From Arcobacter cloacae (GTDB taxonomy: Bacteria; Campylobacterota; Campylobacteria; Campylobacterales; Arcobacteraceae), in the NCBI RefSeq assembly GCF_013201935.1, contig NZ_CP053833.1, positions 496,001-560,000 on the forward strand: a DNA stretch of 64,000 nt, read 5' to 3'. A program made the position numbers and the translations under genes. Below the pieces are notes generated by a model. The model worked only from the letters and a program-made list of their open reading frames with translations. It ran no database searches and was not told the origin of the DNA. Below are positions 10,103-18,411 of the stretch, piece by piece; position 1 is the first letter of the stretch, and the number at the start of each line of letters is the position of its first letter.

Positions 10103-10546
10103 ATGAAGAAAATAGTAAGTCTATTATTAACAGCTGGATTAACAGCATCACTTTATGCAGCAAATAATGAAAATACAGGTTGTGGATTAGGTTCAATTGT
10201 TATTAAAGATCAAAGTACAGTGTTATTACAAGTAATAGCAGCAACTACAAATGGAACTTCTGGAAACCAAACTTTTGGTATTACAAGTGGAACTTCAAAT
10301 TGTGATAAACCAACAAACTTTGTTTCAAATGATAAATTAAACCAATTTGTTGGTGAAAATATGGATGAATTAGCAATGGATATTTCATCAGGTAAAGGTG
10401 AAACTTTAAATACTGTTGCAAAACTTATGAATGTTGAAAATACTCAAGAATTTTCAGCTAAATTACAAGCAAACTTCTCAGAAATATATACAAGTGAAAA
10501 TGTAACTTCAGCACAAGTTATTGATTCAATTGCTAAATATATGTAA
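10103..10546 (+). CDS. DUF3015 family exported protein
   Basis: 147 residues with a clear Sec signal peptide (MKKIVSLLLTAGLTASLYAA, cleavage about residue 20). A mature domain follows with NTGCGLGSIVIKDQSTVLLQVIA and TFGITSGTSNCD, two cysteines and a Gly-rich start. It resembles the DUF3015 family of periplasmic or envelope proteins, for which I know no defined activity. It has a strong AAGGAG site. Its 3' end overlaps the start of the DUF4105 gene. The two families are often neighbours, which suggests joint work in the envelope. Confidence 0.75.
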   Translation: MKKIVSLLLTAGLTASLYAANNENTGCGLGSIVIKDQSTVLLQVIAATTNGTSGNQTFGITSGTSNCDKPTNFVSNDKLNQFVGENMDELAMDISSGKGETLNTVAKLMNVENTQEFSAKLQANFSEIYTSENVTSAQVIDSIAKYM

Positions 10547-12326
10547 TTTTTTTATTAGAAAGTTAAAGTATTTATTACTTTTCTTTCTATGTTTTAACTT
10601 TTCTTACTCTTCAGAAATTTTCAATCATATAGAAGATACTAAACTTTATGAAAATTCTTATTGGGCAAAATTATTACACTTTAGAGATGGAGTAAGTGAA
10701 ATAGATTCAGATAACTTTTTTATATCAAAAGATGGAAAAAAAGATTTAAAAAAAGAGTTATTTGAAACTATACAATCTTTACAAAATGGACAAAATAATG
10801 TTTTATGTAGATTTCCATTAAGAGTTGAATGGCTTAAACAAAATATTCCTTCTTTAGAAAAAACAATTATTTATTATTCTTGTGAAGAGTTAGATAAGTA
10901 TATTTCTTTACTTGATGCAAAATATGTAACTATGGTTTTTCCAACAGCGCATATAAACTCTCCAGCATCAATGTATGGACATACATTTTTAAGACTTGGT
11001 TCAAATAAACAAACTCCTCTTATTTCAAATGCGATAAATTATGCAGCAGTAACAAATGAAACAAATGGTTTTATTTTTGCATATAAAGGTTTATTTGGAC
11101 ACTATGAAGGAAGATATTCGATTCTGCCTTATTATGAAAAGATAAAAGAGTATAACAATCTCGAACAAAGAGATATTTGGGAGTATGATTTAGATTTAAA
11201 TCAAGAAGAAATAAATAGATTAGTTTTACATACTTTTGAATTAAAAGACTCATATTCAGATTATTTTTTCTTTAAAGAGAATTGCTCTTATAATATTTTA
11301 TGGCTTTTAGAGATTGCACGTCCTAGTTTACATTTAGTAAGTAATTTTGATTTTAAAACAGTTCCTCTTGATAGTATAAAAATTTTACAAAAATATGATT
11401 TGATAGAGAATACTAATTTTAGATACTCATCAATGAGAAAAATGAAACACATTTTAAATGAAGAAATAGAGAATAAAAAGTATTTAAAAGAGTTTGTAAA
11501 TGAAGATAAGCCATTAAATGAAAGTTTAAGTACAAAAGATAAAATCTCTTATTTGGATTTTAAAATCTCTTATTTACAATATCAAAGGTCAAACAATGAG
11601 TATGATAAAGATGAATATTTAAAAAGATATTTACAACTTCTAAAACAAAGAAGTTCTTTTAAAGAGGTTTCAAATTATGAAATAGAAACGCCTTTTGATC
11701 CTCTTTATTCTCATGATTCTGCAAGAGTTTCTTTTTTTTATGATTCAAATGATAGTTTTGAGTTAAGTGCAAAACCAGTTTATAACGATATGTATGATAT
11801 CACAGATGGATATTTACAAGGTGCTTACATAGATTTTTTTGAATTAAATTTAAAAAAACAAAAAGAAGATGATTTGAAACTTGATAGATTTACTTTACTA
11901 AAGATAAAATCTCTAGCTCCTAGAGATATGTTTTTCAAACCCATTTCATGGGGAATTGATTTAGGGTATGAGCATTTTAAAGAAGAAAATGATTATCTTA
12001 AAATAAAACCAGAAATAGGTCTTAGTTTTGGACAAAACAAAGATTATATTTATACTATGCTTTCTTCAAATATTTATTATAAAGCAAATGAACAATTAGC
12101 TTCAATAGGAACAAATATAGGTTTTGTTACAAATAGATTTAAAGATTTTAAAATAGGGTTGAATTACTCTTATGATAAATATAATAAGAACTTTGAAAAT
12201 AAGCAGTTTGAAGGATTTATAACTTATAAACTAAATAGAAATGCAAGTTTAAATCTAAGATATTTAAATGATAATTTATATGAAAAAGAGGATATTTTAA
12301 AAGTAGGAGTTTCCTACTACTTTTAA
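10521..12326 (+). CDS. DUF4105 (Lnb N-terminal periplasmic domain) protein with barrel-like C-terminus
   Basis: About 601 residues. A signal-peptide-like stretch (KLKYLLLFFLCFNFSYSSE) precedes the DUF4105/Lnb-N domain, whose hallmark AHINSPASMYGHTFLRL lies near residues 143-159, with FKENCSYNILWLLE further on. From about residue 390 the sequence becomes strand-rich, and the chain ends in GVSYYF. A terminal Phe like this is typical of outer-membrane beta-barrels. The only in-frame starts are TTG codons (10521 or 10530) inside the DUF3015 gene, so the exact start is uncertain. The stop TAA (12324-12326) lies within the target duplication of the adjacent insertion sequence. Confidence 0.7.
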   Translation: MIQLLNICNFFIRKLKYLLLFFLCFNFSYSSEIFNHIEDTKLYENSYWAKLLHFRDGVSEIDSDNFFISKDGKKDLKKELFETIQSLQNGQNNVLCRFPLRVEWLKQNIPSLEKTIIYYSCEELDKYISLLDAKYVTMVFPTAHINSPASMYGHTFLRLGSNKQTPLISNAINYAAVTNETNGFIFAYKGLFGHYEGRYSILPYYEKIKEYNNLEQRDIWEYDLDLNQEEINRLVLHTFELKDSYSDYFFFKENCSYNILWLLEIARPSLHLVSNFDFKTVPLDSIKILQKYDLIENTNFRYSSMRKMKHILNEEIENKKYLKEFVNEDKPLNESLSTKDKISYLDFKISYLQYQRSNNEYDKDEYLKRYLQLLKQRSSFKEVSNYEIETPFDPLYSHDSARVSFFYDSNDSFELSAKPVYNDMYDITDGYLQGAYIDFFELNLKKQKEDDLKLDRFTLLKIKSLAPRDMFFKPISWGIDLGYEHFKEENDYLKIKPEIGLSFGQNKDYIYTMLSSNIYYKANEQLASIGTNIGFVTNRFKDFKIGLNYSYDKYNKNFENKQFEGFITYKLNRNASLNLRYLNDNLYEKEDILKVGVSYYF

Positions 12327-12359
12327 GAGACTGTTAAATATTCCGTGTCAAAGTAATTC

Positions 12360-12379
12360 TGATAGGAGGAATCCTATCA
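12360..12379. repeat. 8-bp stem hairpin inside the IS, after the transposase stop
   Basis: TGATAGGA and TCCTATCA pair perfectly around a GGAA loop, just inside the left terminal repeat. It could shield the element from readthrough or end the transposase mRNA, but no clear T-tract follows on the minus strand. Confidence 0.5.
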
Positions 12380-12388
12380 CACCCAAAC

Positions 12389-13641
12389 TTAAATTTTAAG
12401 TTCGCTATCTAATCTACCCTCGAAAAATATTGCCAATTGTGAAAGTGTTAAGTTCCAGTTCCACCTTGGCATATTCCATTTTTTTGTGGCATTTTTTATT
12501 CCCATAAATAGTAATTTTAAAAGTGAATTCTCATTTGGAAAAGCACCTTTTGTTTTTCTCACACTTTGTGTTCGTTCTAAGCTGTCAATTTCCTAAATTG
12601 TCTATGTACTGATTCAATTATATTTGTTGTATATATTACTTTCCTAATCTCTGGAGGATATTTAAAATAAACAGAAAGATTCTCCCATTTATTATTCCAA
12701 GATTGAAGCACAATAGGATATAGTTTTCCCCATTTTTCATCTAAAGCTAAAAGAGCATCTTCTGCTGCTTCTTTGGAAACCGCTTGATAAACTGGTTTCA
12801 AATCATTCATAAACTCTTTATGATTTTTTGAAGCAACATAACGAATAGAATTTCTAATTTGATGAATAATACAAAGTTGCACTTCAGTATTTGGAAATAT
12901 TGTTTTAATTGCTTCTGGAAATCCTTTTAAGCCATCAACAGAAGCTATTAAAATATCATTTAATCCTCTATTGTTTAAATCTGTAAGAACTGAAAGCCAG
13001 AAGTTTGCTCCTTCACTCTCTGAAAGATACAATCCTAATATATCTTTTTTACCTTCCATATTTACACCTAAAACAGTATAAACAGCTTTTGAAACATATT
13101 TACCACCATCTTTGATTTTATAATGTATTGCATCTAACCAAACAAATGGATATATTGAATCGAGTGGACGAGATTGCCATTGTTTTACTTTATCAATTAT
13201 TTTATCTGTAATAGTGCTTATGGTTGCAGTTGAAATAGATACTTGATATATCTCTTCAATATGAGATGATATATCTGTGTAGCTCATTCCTAAACCATAC
13301 ATTGAAAGTATTTTTTCTTCTATTTCATTTGAAATTGTAGTTTGATGTTTTTTAACTATTTGAGGTTCGAATGTTCCATTTCTATCTCTTGGTGTTTCTA
13401 ATTCAAAACTACCATTAGATAAATCTTTGATAGTTTTTTTATTTACACCATTCTTTCTATTTCTTGTTCCAGAAAGAACATCATTAGCAATATGTGATTC
13501 TACTTCTGCTTCTAAAGCAGCTTCTGTTAATTGTTTTATAAGTGGAGCTAAAAGTCCATCTTTACCTGTAAGATTTTTACCATTTCTAAATTGTTCTAAA
13601 ACTTCATTGAAGTCAAAGTTTATTCTCTCTTCCATTGTCAA
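12389..13641 (-). pseudogene. IS256-family transposase, interrupted by a ~26-nt insertion
   Basis: From ATG 13641 the frame is open for 354 codons and stops at 12577. The mutator/IS256 catalytic acids are all present: Asp in WLDAIHYK (~169), Asp in ASVDGLKGF (~231) and Glu in TTNIIESVH (~342). The normal tail is still encoded in another frame: KTKGAFPNENSLLKLLFMG, then NMPRWNWNLTLSQLAIFFEG, stopping at 12389. About 26 extra nucleotides between FRKLT and KTKGAF cause the shift. Removing them gives a 408-residue protein, the usual family length. The product therefore lacks about 55 C-terminal residues and is probably inactive, although the catalytic triad is intact. A sequencing error of this size is unlikely. 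Confidence 0.85.
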
Positions 13642-13692
13642 TCCTTGATTTTATTTTATCAGATTGACACGGAATTTCTAACACTCCCACTT

Positions 13693-14925
13693 TTAAGGTC
13701 TATAGATTCTATTAGGACTTCCATTTGCCACATGAAAAATAGTAACTCCATATTTTTTAGAGTAATATTTCAATAACAAATGCTGAAGAGTTGGCTCAAT
13801 TGATGGCGTAAACCAAGCATTATTTGTAATCATAATCATATATCTAGTATCTCCTAGATTTTCAAAAATCTTATCAGTTGTTCCCTCGTAACAAATAGCA
13901 TTTCTAAATTTTTCACCTTTTATTATAAAATCTGTGGGATTTGAAGCTTTTGAATAATCACTAGCACCATTATAAAACACTTTATTAATCAAATCAACAA
14001 AATATTTAGGAAGAGGAATCTCTTCTCCAAAAGGAACTAAAACTACTTTTTTAGCTACTTGTATTTCACCTTTTGTAAAAAAATATGAAGCATTATAGAT
14101 TTGATTATTTTCAACATATAAAGCTCCTGTTAATATATCAATCTCATTTGACAAATAAATTAGTCTTTCTAAAAGTTCTGCATTTTTATTTAAAACATTA
14201 GTAAATGCTGTTTCGGGTAAAATTACTAAATCTTTTTTTAACTCTATTGCTTTTGTTATCTCTTCAAAATTTTTTTCAATTAACGTTGATTGATACTCTT
14301 TTTGCCACTTTAAACTTTGTTCTATATTCATTTGAGGCATATAAATATTAGCTTTTGGATTATCTATAAATTCACCTTTTCCAAAATCTAAAACAAATAA
14401 AAGAGGAATTAATCCTAAAATTTTGTGTCTTTTTAATTTAATTATAAAATAAAAAGAGATTAGAATTATTGCAAAATCAATTTTTGAAGTTCCAATATAT
14501 GAATCAATAAAAATTAGTTCAAATTTCATCCAATTAAAATTAAATGGAGCAAAAAAAGTAAAAGCAAAAACCATTGCTATTCTAATAGTTAATCTATCAT
14601 AAAAAGCAAAAAGATAAAAAATAATTGCATAAACTAATCCTATACCGATTATTATAACAGGAGTTAAATAGACTAAATCATAATATTGAAGACTAACAGC
14701 CATCCAATAACACCATAAAACCCCAGTTAGAAAACCTGTAATTGGCAAAGAACTTCTAGGAATTATTAGTAAAAAATAAATTGCAAAAAGACCTAAAAAA
14801 GTATTTAATAATTTTATTTCAATATTGAAATGACTTAAGTAAATAAAAGAACTCAACAAAATTGCTGTAATGAAGCCTTTTATTATAAAGTTTTTGTTAG
14901 AATAATCGCGTTTTAGTAAAAACAT
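13693..14925 (-). CDS. lnt: Apolipoprotein N-acyltransferase, short campylobacterial form
   Basis: Transfers an acyl chain from phospholipid to the N-terminal cysteine of lipoproteins at the inner membrane. The first ~180 residues hold about six hydrophobic segments. A nitrilase-fold periplasmic domain follows, with a Glu-Lys-Cys triad: VILPETAF (~236), KKVVLVPFGEEIP (~292) and AICYEGTTD (~343). NNAWFTPS and HVANGSP lie near the end. Its 410 residues make it shorter than the E. coli enzyme (512), lacking the final membrane helix. The stop codon falls in the IS target duplication, and the copy next to lnt restores the stop, so I see no truncation. It is divergent from yajC, 28 bp away. Confidence 0.88.
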   Translation of the reverse strand: MFLLKRDYSNKNFIIKGFITAILLSSFIYLSHFNIEIKLLNTFLGLFAIYFLLIIPRSSLPITGFLTGVLWCYWMAVSLQYYDLVYLTPVIIIGIGLVYAIIFYLFAFYDRLTIRIAMVFAFTFFAPFNFNWMKFELIFIDSYIGTSKIDFAIILISFYFIIKLKRHKILGLIPLLFVLDFGKGEFIDNPKANIYMPQMNIEQSLKWQKEYQSTLIEKNFEEITKAIELKKDLVILPETAFTNVLNKNAELLERLIYLSNEIDILTGALYVENNQIYNASYFFTKGEIQVAKKVVLVPFGEEIPLPKYFVDLINKVFYNGASDYSKASNPTDFIIKGEKFRNAICYEGTTDKIFENLGDTRYMIMITNNAWFTPSIEPTLQHLLLKYYSKKYGVTIFHVANGSPNRIYRP

Positions 14926-14953
14926 AATAAACTACTTTTTAAAAGGAAATTTG

Positions 14954-15229
14954 ATGGAAGGTTCAAGCGCAGATTTATTAAGTTCATTGTTACCTCTAGT
15001 TGCATTATTTGCAATTTTTTACTTTTTAATTATCAGACCACAACAAAAACAAGCGAAAGCTCATAAAGAAATGGTTGCAGGTCTTAAAAAAGGTGATAAA
15101 ATTGTAACAAATGGTGGCTTAATTGTTGAGGTTACAAAAGTAGAAGATACTTATTTTGTAGTAAAAAACAGTGATGGAACTGAAATGAAGCTTATTAAAG
15201 AGTTTGTAGCAAAACTTTTAGAAGACTAA
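14954..15229 (+). CDS. yajC: Sec translocase accessory subunit YajC
   Basis: A small single-span inner-membrane protein that associates with SecDF-YidC. The span is LLPLVALFAIFYFLII (residues ~13-28), followed by RPQQKQAKAHKEMV, a family hallmark, and then a soluble domain with LKKGDKIVTNGGLI. I place the start at ATG 14954 rather than the TTG three bases upstream, because AAAAGGAAA then sits at good spacing. That gives 91 residues. It leads the yajC-secD-secF operon. Confidence 0.93.
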   Translation: MEGSSADLLSSLLPLVALFAIFYFLIIRPQQKQAKAHKEMVAGLKKGDKIVTNGGLIVEVTKVEDTYFVVKNSDGTEMKLIKEFVAKLLED

Positions 15230-15240
15230 TTCTTCATATT

Positions 15241-15267
15241 TAAGATATGTAGTTTTTACATATCTTA
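15241..15267 (+). repeat. Perfect 11-bp hairpin between yajC and secD
   Basis: TAAGATATGTA and TACATATCTTA pair around the loop GTTTT in the 73-bp yajC-secD gap. There is no T-run immediately after it, so it is not a standard terminator. It might be an mRNA processing or stabilising element, or an attenuator that sets yajC above secD. Confidence 0.55.
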
Positions 15268-15302
15268 TAACTTCAAATTTAAACCCTAATCAAGGAAAAA
15301 AG

Positions 15303-16868
15303 TTGAGAATATTCAATTATAGACTCATAATATTTATATTAAGTATAATTTTCGGTATTGTTTTTTCAATCCCTTCAATATTACAAACAGACACAGGTAA
15401 AAAGATCTCATTGGGATTAGATTTACAAGGTGGATTACATATGCTTTTAGGTGTAAACACACATGAAGCAGTAACTTCAAAAATAAAAACAATAGCAACA
15501 TCAGTAAAATATTTTTCAGATGATGAAGAGTTATTAATAGATGGATTATCAATAGAAAATGATAGTGTTGTTTTTACAGTATTAGATGCAGATGAAATAC
15601 CAAAAATGGATGAGATGTTAAAACAAATCAAAGGTTTAGATATTTCAAAAAATGAATTAAAATATACTTTAAAATTAACAGCAGAAGATATAGCAAAAAC
15701 AAAAGATTTAGCTGTAGCACAAGCTGTTGAAACAATAAGAAATAGACTAGACCAATTTGGATTATCAGAACCAACAGTAGTAAGACAAGGATTAACAGAT
15801 ATCGTTGTGGAACTTCCAGGGATAAAAACACAAGAAGATGAAAAAGCAGCAAGAGAACTTATCTCAAAACCAGCAAACTTAGAATTAATGGCAGTTGATG
15901 AAGAGAGAAATGACCAAGTTTATAATCTTACAACAGCACAAGCTGCAGCATATGGAAATGTAATCTTAGAAGATACAAAAAATCCAAATATAAAATATCT
16001 AGTAAAAGAGATACCAATTTTAAATGGCTCACAAGTAATTGATGCTCAAGTTGCATTTGATATGTCAAATCAACCAATAATTAATTTTACATTAAACTCA
16101 ACGGGTGCTAGAATATTTGGAGAATTTACAAGTAAAAATATAGGGAAAAGATTAGCTGTAGTTTTAGATGGGAAAGTTTATTCAGCACCAAATATAAGAG
16201 AGAGAATTGGTGGAGGAAGTGGACAAATTTCAGGAGGATTTACAGTAAATGAAGCTGGAAATGTAGCAATAGCATTAAGAAGTGGAGCATTACCAGCAAC
16301 TGTAACACTATTAGAAAAAAGAAGTGTGGGACCATCATTGGGAGCTGATTCTATAAAAGCTTCGATGATAGCACTTATTTCAGGATTTTTAATAGTATTT
16401 GCATTTATGGTAATTTATTATAGAAGAGCTGGAATTATTGCAAATATAGCACTTGTAACAAATATTTTTATAATAATAGCTGTAATGGCTATGTTTGGGG
16501 CAACATTAACACTTCCTGGAATGGCTGGAATTGTTCTTACAGTTGGTATGGCAGTTGATGCAAATGTTATTATCACTGAAAGAATAAGAGAACTATTAAA
16601 AGAAGGTGCTTCTATGGCAAAAGCAATAGAAGATGGATATTCAAATGCAATGAGAGCAATTTTAGATGCAAATATTACAACCCTTTTAGTAGCAGTTATC
16701 CTATACGCTTATGGAACAGGTCCTATAAAAGGATTTGCTATAACTATTTCTATTGGTATCTTAGCTTCAATGTTAACAGCAATTTTAGGAACTCATGGTA
16801 TTTATGAAGCATTATTATCAAAAATGTCAAAAGATAAAGATAGTAAAAAATGGTTTGGAGTTAAATAA
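15303..16868 (+). CDS. secD: Protein translocase subunit SecD
   Basis: An RND-type inner-membrane subunit that uses proton motive force to complete Sec export. One N-terminal span (residues ~8-24) is followed by GLDLQGGLHMLLG near residue 38 and a large periplasmic domain. Five C-terminal helices contain GMAGIVLTVGMAVDANVIITE. The 521 residues are typical for this phylum. The start is TTG at 15303, chosen because AAGGAAAA lies just upstream and no ATG fits the signal-anchor. The stop overlaps the secF ATG (TAATG). Confidence 0.96.
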   Translation: MRIFNYRLIIFILSIIFGIVFSIPSILQTDTGKKISLGLDLQGGLHMLLGVNTHEAVTSKIKTIATSVKYFSDDEELLIDGLSIENDSVVFTVLDADEIPKMDEMLKQIKGLDISKNELKYTLKLTAEDIAKTKDLAVAQAVETIRNRLDQFGLSEPTVVRQGLTDIVVELPGIKTQEDEKAARELISKPANLELMAVDEERNDQVYNLTTAQAAAYGNVILEDTKNPNIKYLVKEIPILNGSQVIDAQVAFDMSNQPIINFTLNSTGARIFGEFTSKNIGKRLAVVLDGKVYSAPNIRERIGGGSGQISGGFTVNEAGNVAIALRSGALPATVTLLEKRSVGPSLGADSIKASMIALISGFLIVFAFMVIYYRRAGIIANIALVTNIFIIIAVMAMFGATLTLPGMAGIVLTVGMAVDANVIITERIRELLKEGASMAKAIEDGYSNAMRAILDANITTLLVAVILYAYGTGPIKGFAITISIGILASMLTAILGTHGIYEALLSKMSKDKDSKKWFGVK

Positions 16869-17836
16869 TGGAATTTTTTAAAACAGATAAAATATTTGAT
16901 TTTATGGGTAAGAGACTTCCTTTTTTAGGATTGTCTTTCGTTTTAGTTATTGCTTCAATAATCATACTTTTTACAAAGGGATTAAATTTTGGTATTGATT
17001 TTGCAGGTGGGACAGTAGTTCAAGTAAAATATGAACAAGCTGCACCAATAAGTCAAATAAGAGATACTTTAAAATCAACTAAATATGCAAACTCTTCAAT
17101 TACAAAGTTTGGAAGTGATGAAGAAGTGGTTATTAGAATTACAGGAAGTAGTTCTGATTTGACAAATGATATTAGTGATGAGATGCATAAAATACTAGAC
17201 TCAACTGGAAACTTTGAAATCAGAAGAGTTGATATGGTAGGTCCAAAAGTTGGAGGAGAGTTAAGAGAAAAAGGGCTTATGGCATTAGGATTGTCTTTGC
17301 TTGTAATGTTAGCTTATGTTTCATATAGATTTGAATGGAGATTTGCAGTTGCCTCAATTTTAGGATTAGCCCATGATGTTACTATTGCACTTGGAGCAAT
17401 AGCCTTGTTTAATGTGGAAGTAAATCTTGATATTTTAGCAGCGATTTTAACACTATTAGGATATTCAATCAATGATACAATAATAGTATTTGATAGAATA
17501 AGAGAGAAAATACAAACATCAAAAGAGGATGAATTAAAAAAGTTAATAAATCAATCAGTAAGTAAAACTTTATCAAGAACTACTTTAACTTCTTTGACTA
17601 CTTTATTTGTTGTAGCTACTTTACTATTTTTTGGTGGAGAGATAATATATGGCTTTTCTTTTACACTATTCATAGGTATTATAGTTGGAACTTACTCTTC
17701 TATATTTATAGCTGCAACATTACTTGTTCAACTAAAATTCTCAGTTGCAGATTTTAGAGCAAAAGAGGCTGAAAAATTAAAAAGTAAAAAAGAAAAAGAG
17801 AAATTAAGAGCTATGTACGAACAAGGTACAGTTTAA
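16868..17836 (+). CDS. secF: Protein translocase subunit SecF
   Basis: Partner of SecD in the proton-driven translocon complex. Of the 322 residues, the first span is near 18-35, followed by GLNFGIDFAGGTVVQV, the SecF counterpart of the SecD signature. A periplasmic part leads into five helices with LTLLGYSINDTIIVFDRIREK and SRTTLTSLTTLFVV. The lysine-rich tail is cytoplasmic. Translation is coupled to secD by the one-base overlap. A terminator follows. Confidence 0.96.
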   Translation: MEFFKTDKIFDFMGKRLPFLGLSFVLVIASIIILFTKGLNFGIDFAGGTVVQVKYEQAAPISQIRDTLKSTKYANSSITKFGSDEEVVIRITGSSSDLTNDISDEMHKILDSTGNFEIRRVDMVGPKVGGELREKGLMALGLSLLVMLAYVSYRFEWRFAVASILGLAHDVTIALGAIALFNVEVNLDILAAILTLLGYSINDTIIVFDRIREKIQTSKEDELKKLINQSVSKTLSRTTLTSLTTLFVVATLLFFGGEIIYGFSFTLFIGIIVGTYSSIFIAATLLVQLKFSVADFRAKEAEKLKSKKEKEKLRAMYEQGTV

Positions 17837-17869
17837 TAAAAAATCTTTTTTAATAAATTATGTTTTTAT

Positions 17870-17903
17870 AAAGGTAAGAGTTTTTAACTCTTGCCTTTTT
17901 TTA
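17870..17903 (+). terminator. Rho-independent terminator of the yajC-secD-secF operon
   Basis: GGTAAGAGTT pairs with AACTCTTGCC (one G-U pair) and is followed by seven T residues. Confidence 0.85.
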
Positions 17904-17947
17904 TTTTATAAACGTAAACAAATATAAAGTAGTGTTTATTTATTCTT

Positions 17948-18018
17948 TATAATATAAGTTCTTCAAAGCTTTTGAGTTTATTTGCAAAAATGACAAAAAG
18001 CAATTTTTTATCATTTTT
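17948..18018 (+). promoter_or_regulatory. Promoter and AT-rich leader hairpin ahead of the DUF6394-leuS unit
   Basis: A consensus TATAAT lies at 17948-17953, which gives a leader of about 105 nt. Within the leader, AAAAATGA (17986-17993) can pair with TCATTTTT downstream, with a second A5/T5 segment inside. A short T-run follows, so the element could be a weak attenuator. The rest of the 230-bp gap shows nothing else that I recognise. Confidence 0.4.
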
Positions 18019-18066
18019 TAGCTACCATATTTACCTTAATTAAAAGCAAAATTTCAAAGGATAAAA

Positions 18067-18411
18067 ATGGATTGGGGTAAAGTAACCTATATTTTCTTTT
18101 CACTAATGTCTTTAACTACAACAGCAGGTTTTTTATATGAACCAAATGCTATTGCGTTATTTATTGCAGCTGGAGTTAATGTAATTTCAACAATACTTAA
18201 ACTAGGTGTTAAAAATTTACTTGCAGCTGAATTATTAGCAAGTTCATTAGTGGCTGATTTACACCTAATACCAGCTTTTATGGTGCTTGTTTTCAGTGAT
18301 AATCTTGCTCTTGCTATCTCTTTAGCAATAGGTGCAGTTGTCGCAAATGTTTTTTCTATAGCATTAGCATTAATTGAAAGTGCAAAAAGTCAAGATAAGG
18401 AAGAGTTTTAA
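18067..18411 (+). CDS. Small integral membrane protein, DUF6394-like
   Basis: 114 residues, almost wholly hydrophobic, with three or four membrane helices (about 5-25, 28-48, 50-72 and 78-102) and a short acidic tail. I recall a campylobacterial family of this size labelled DUF6394 next to leuS, but cannot confirm membership by eye. No catalytic motif is seen. AAAGGATAAAA precedes the ATG. The stop overlaps the leuS ATG by one base, so the two are translationally coupled. Confidence 0.6.
   Translation: MDWGKVTYIFFSLMSLTTTAGFLYEPNAIALFIAAGVNVISTILKLGVKNLLAAELLASSLVADLHLIPAFMVLVFSDNLALAISLAIGAVVANVFSIALALIESAKSQDKEEF

Larger units (their letters stand above)
12327..13688 (-). mobile_element. 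IS256-family insertion sequence, 1362 bp
   Basis: The ends form imperfect terminal inverted repeats. The left end reads GAGACTGTTAAATATTCCG. The right end, complemented, reads GGGAGTGTTAGAAATTCCG, and both continue GTGTCA. ACTTTTAA is repeated directly outside both ends (12319-12326 and 13689-13696), an 8-bp target duplication as expected for IS256 relatives. Inside is a single minus-strand transposase reading frame, disrupted near its 3' end. The near-perfect target duplication suggests a fairly recent insertion. Confidence 0.9.

Noticed and set aside
12360-12379. Hairpin as a terminator for the DUF4105 gene
   Set aside because: It lies inside the insertion sequence and has no T-run on the plus strand.
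13693-14925. lnt as a gene truncated by the insertion sequence
   Set aside because: The stop codon lies in the target duplication and would have been the stop before insertion too; the short length fits campylobacterial forms as far as I know.
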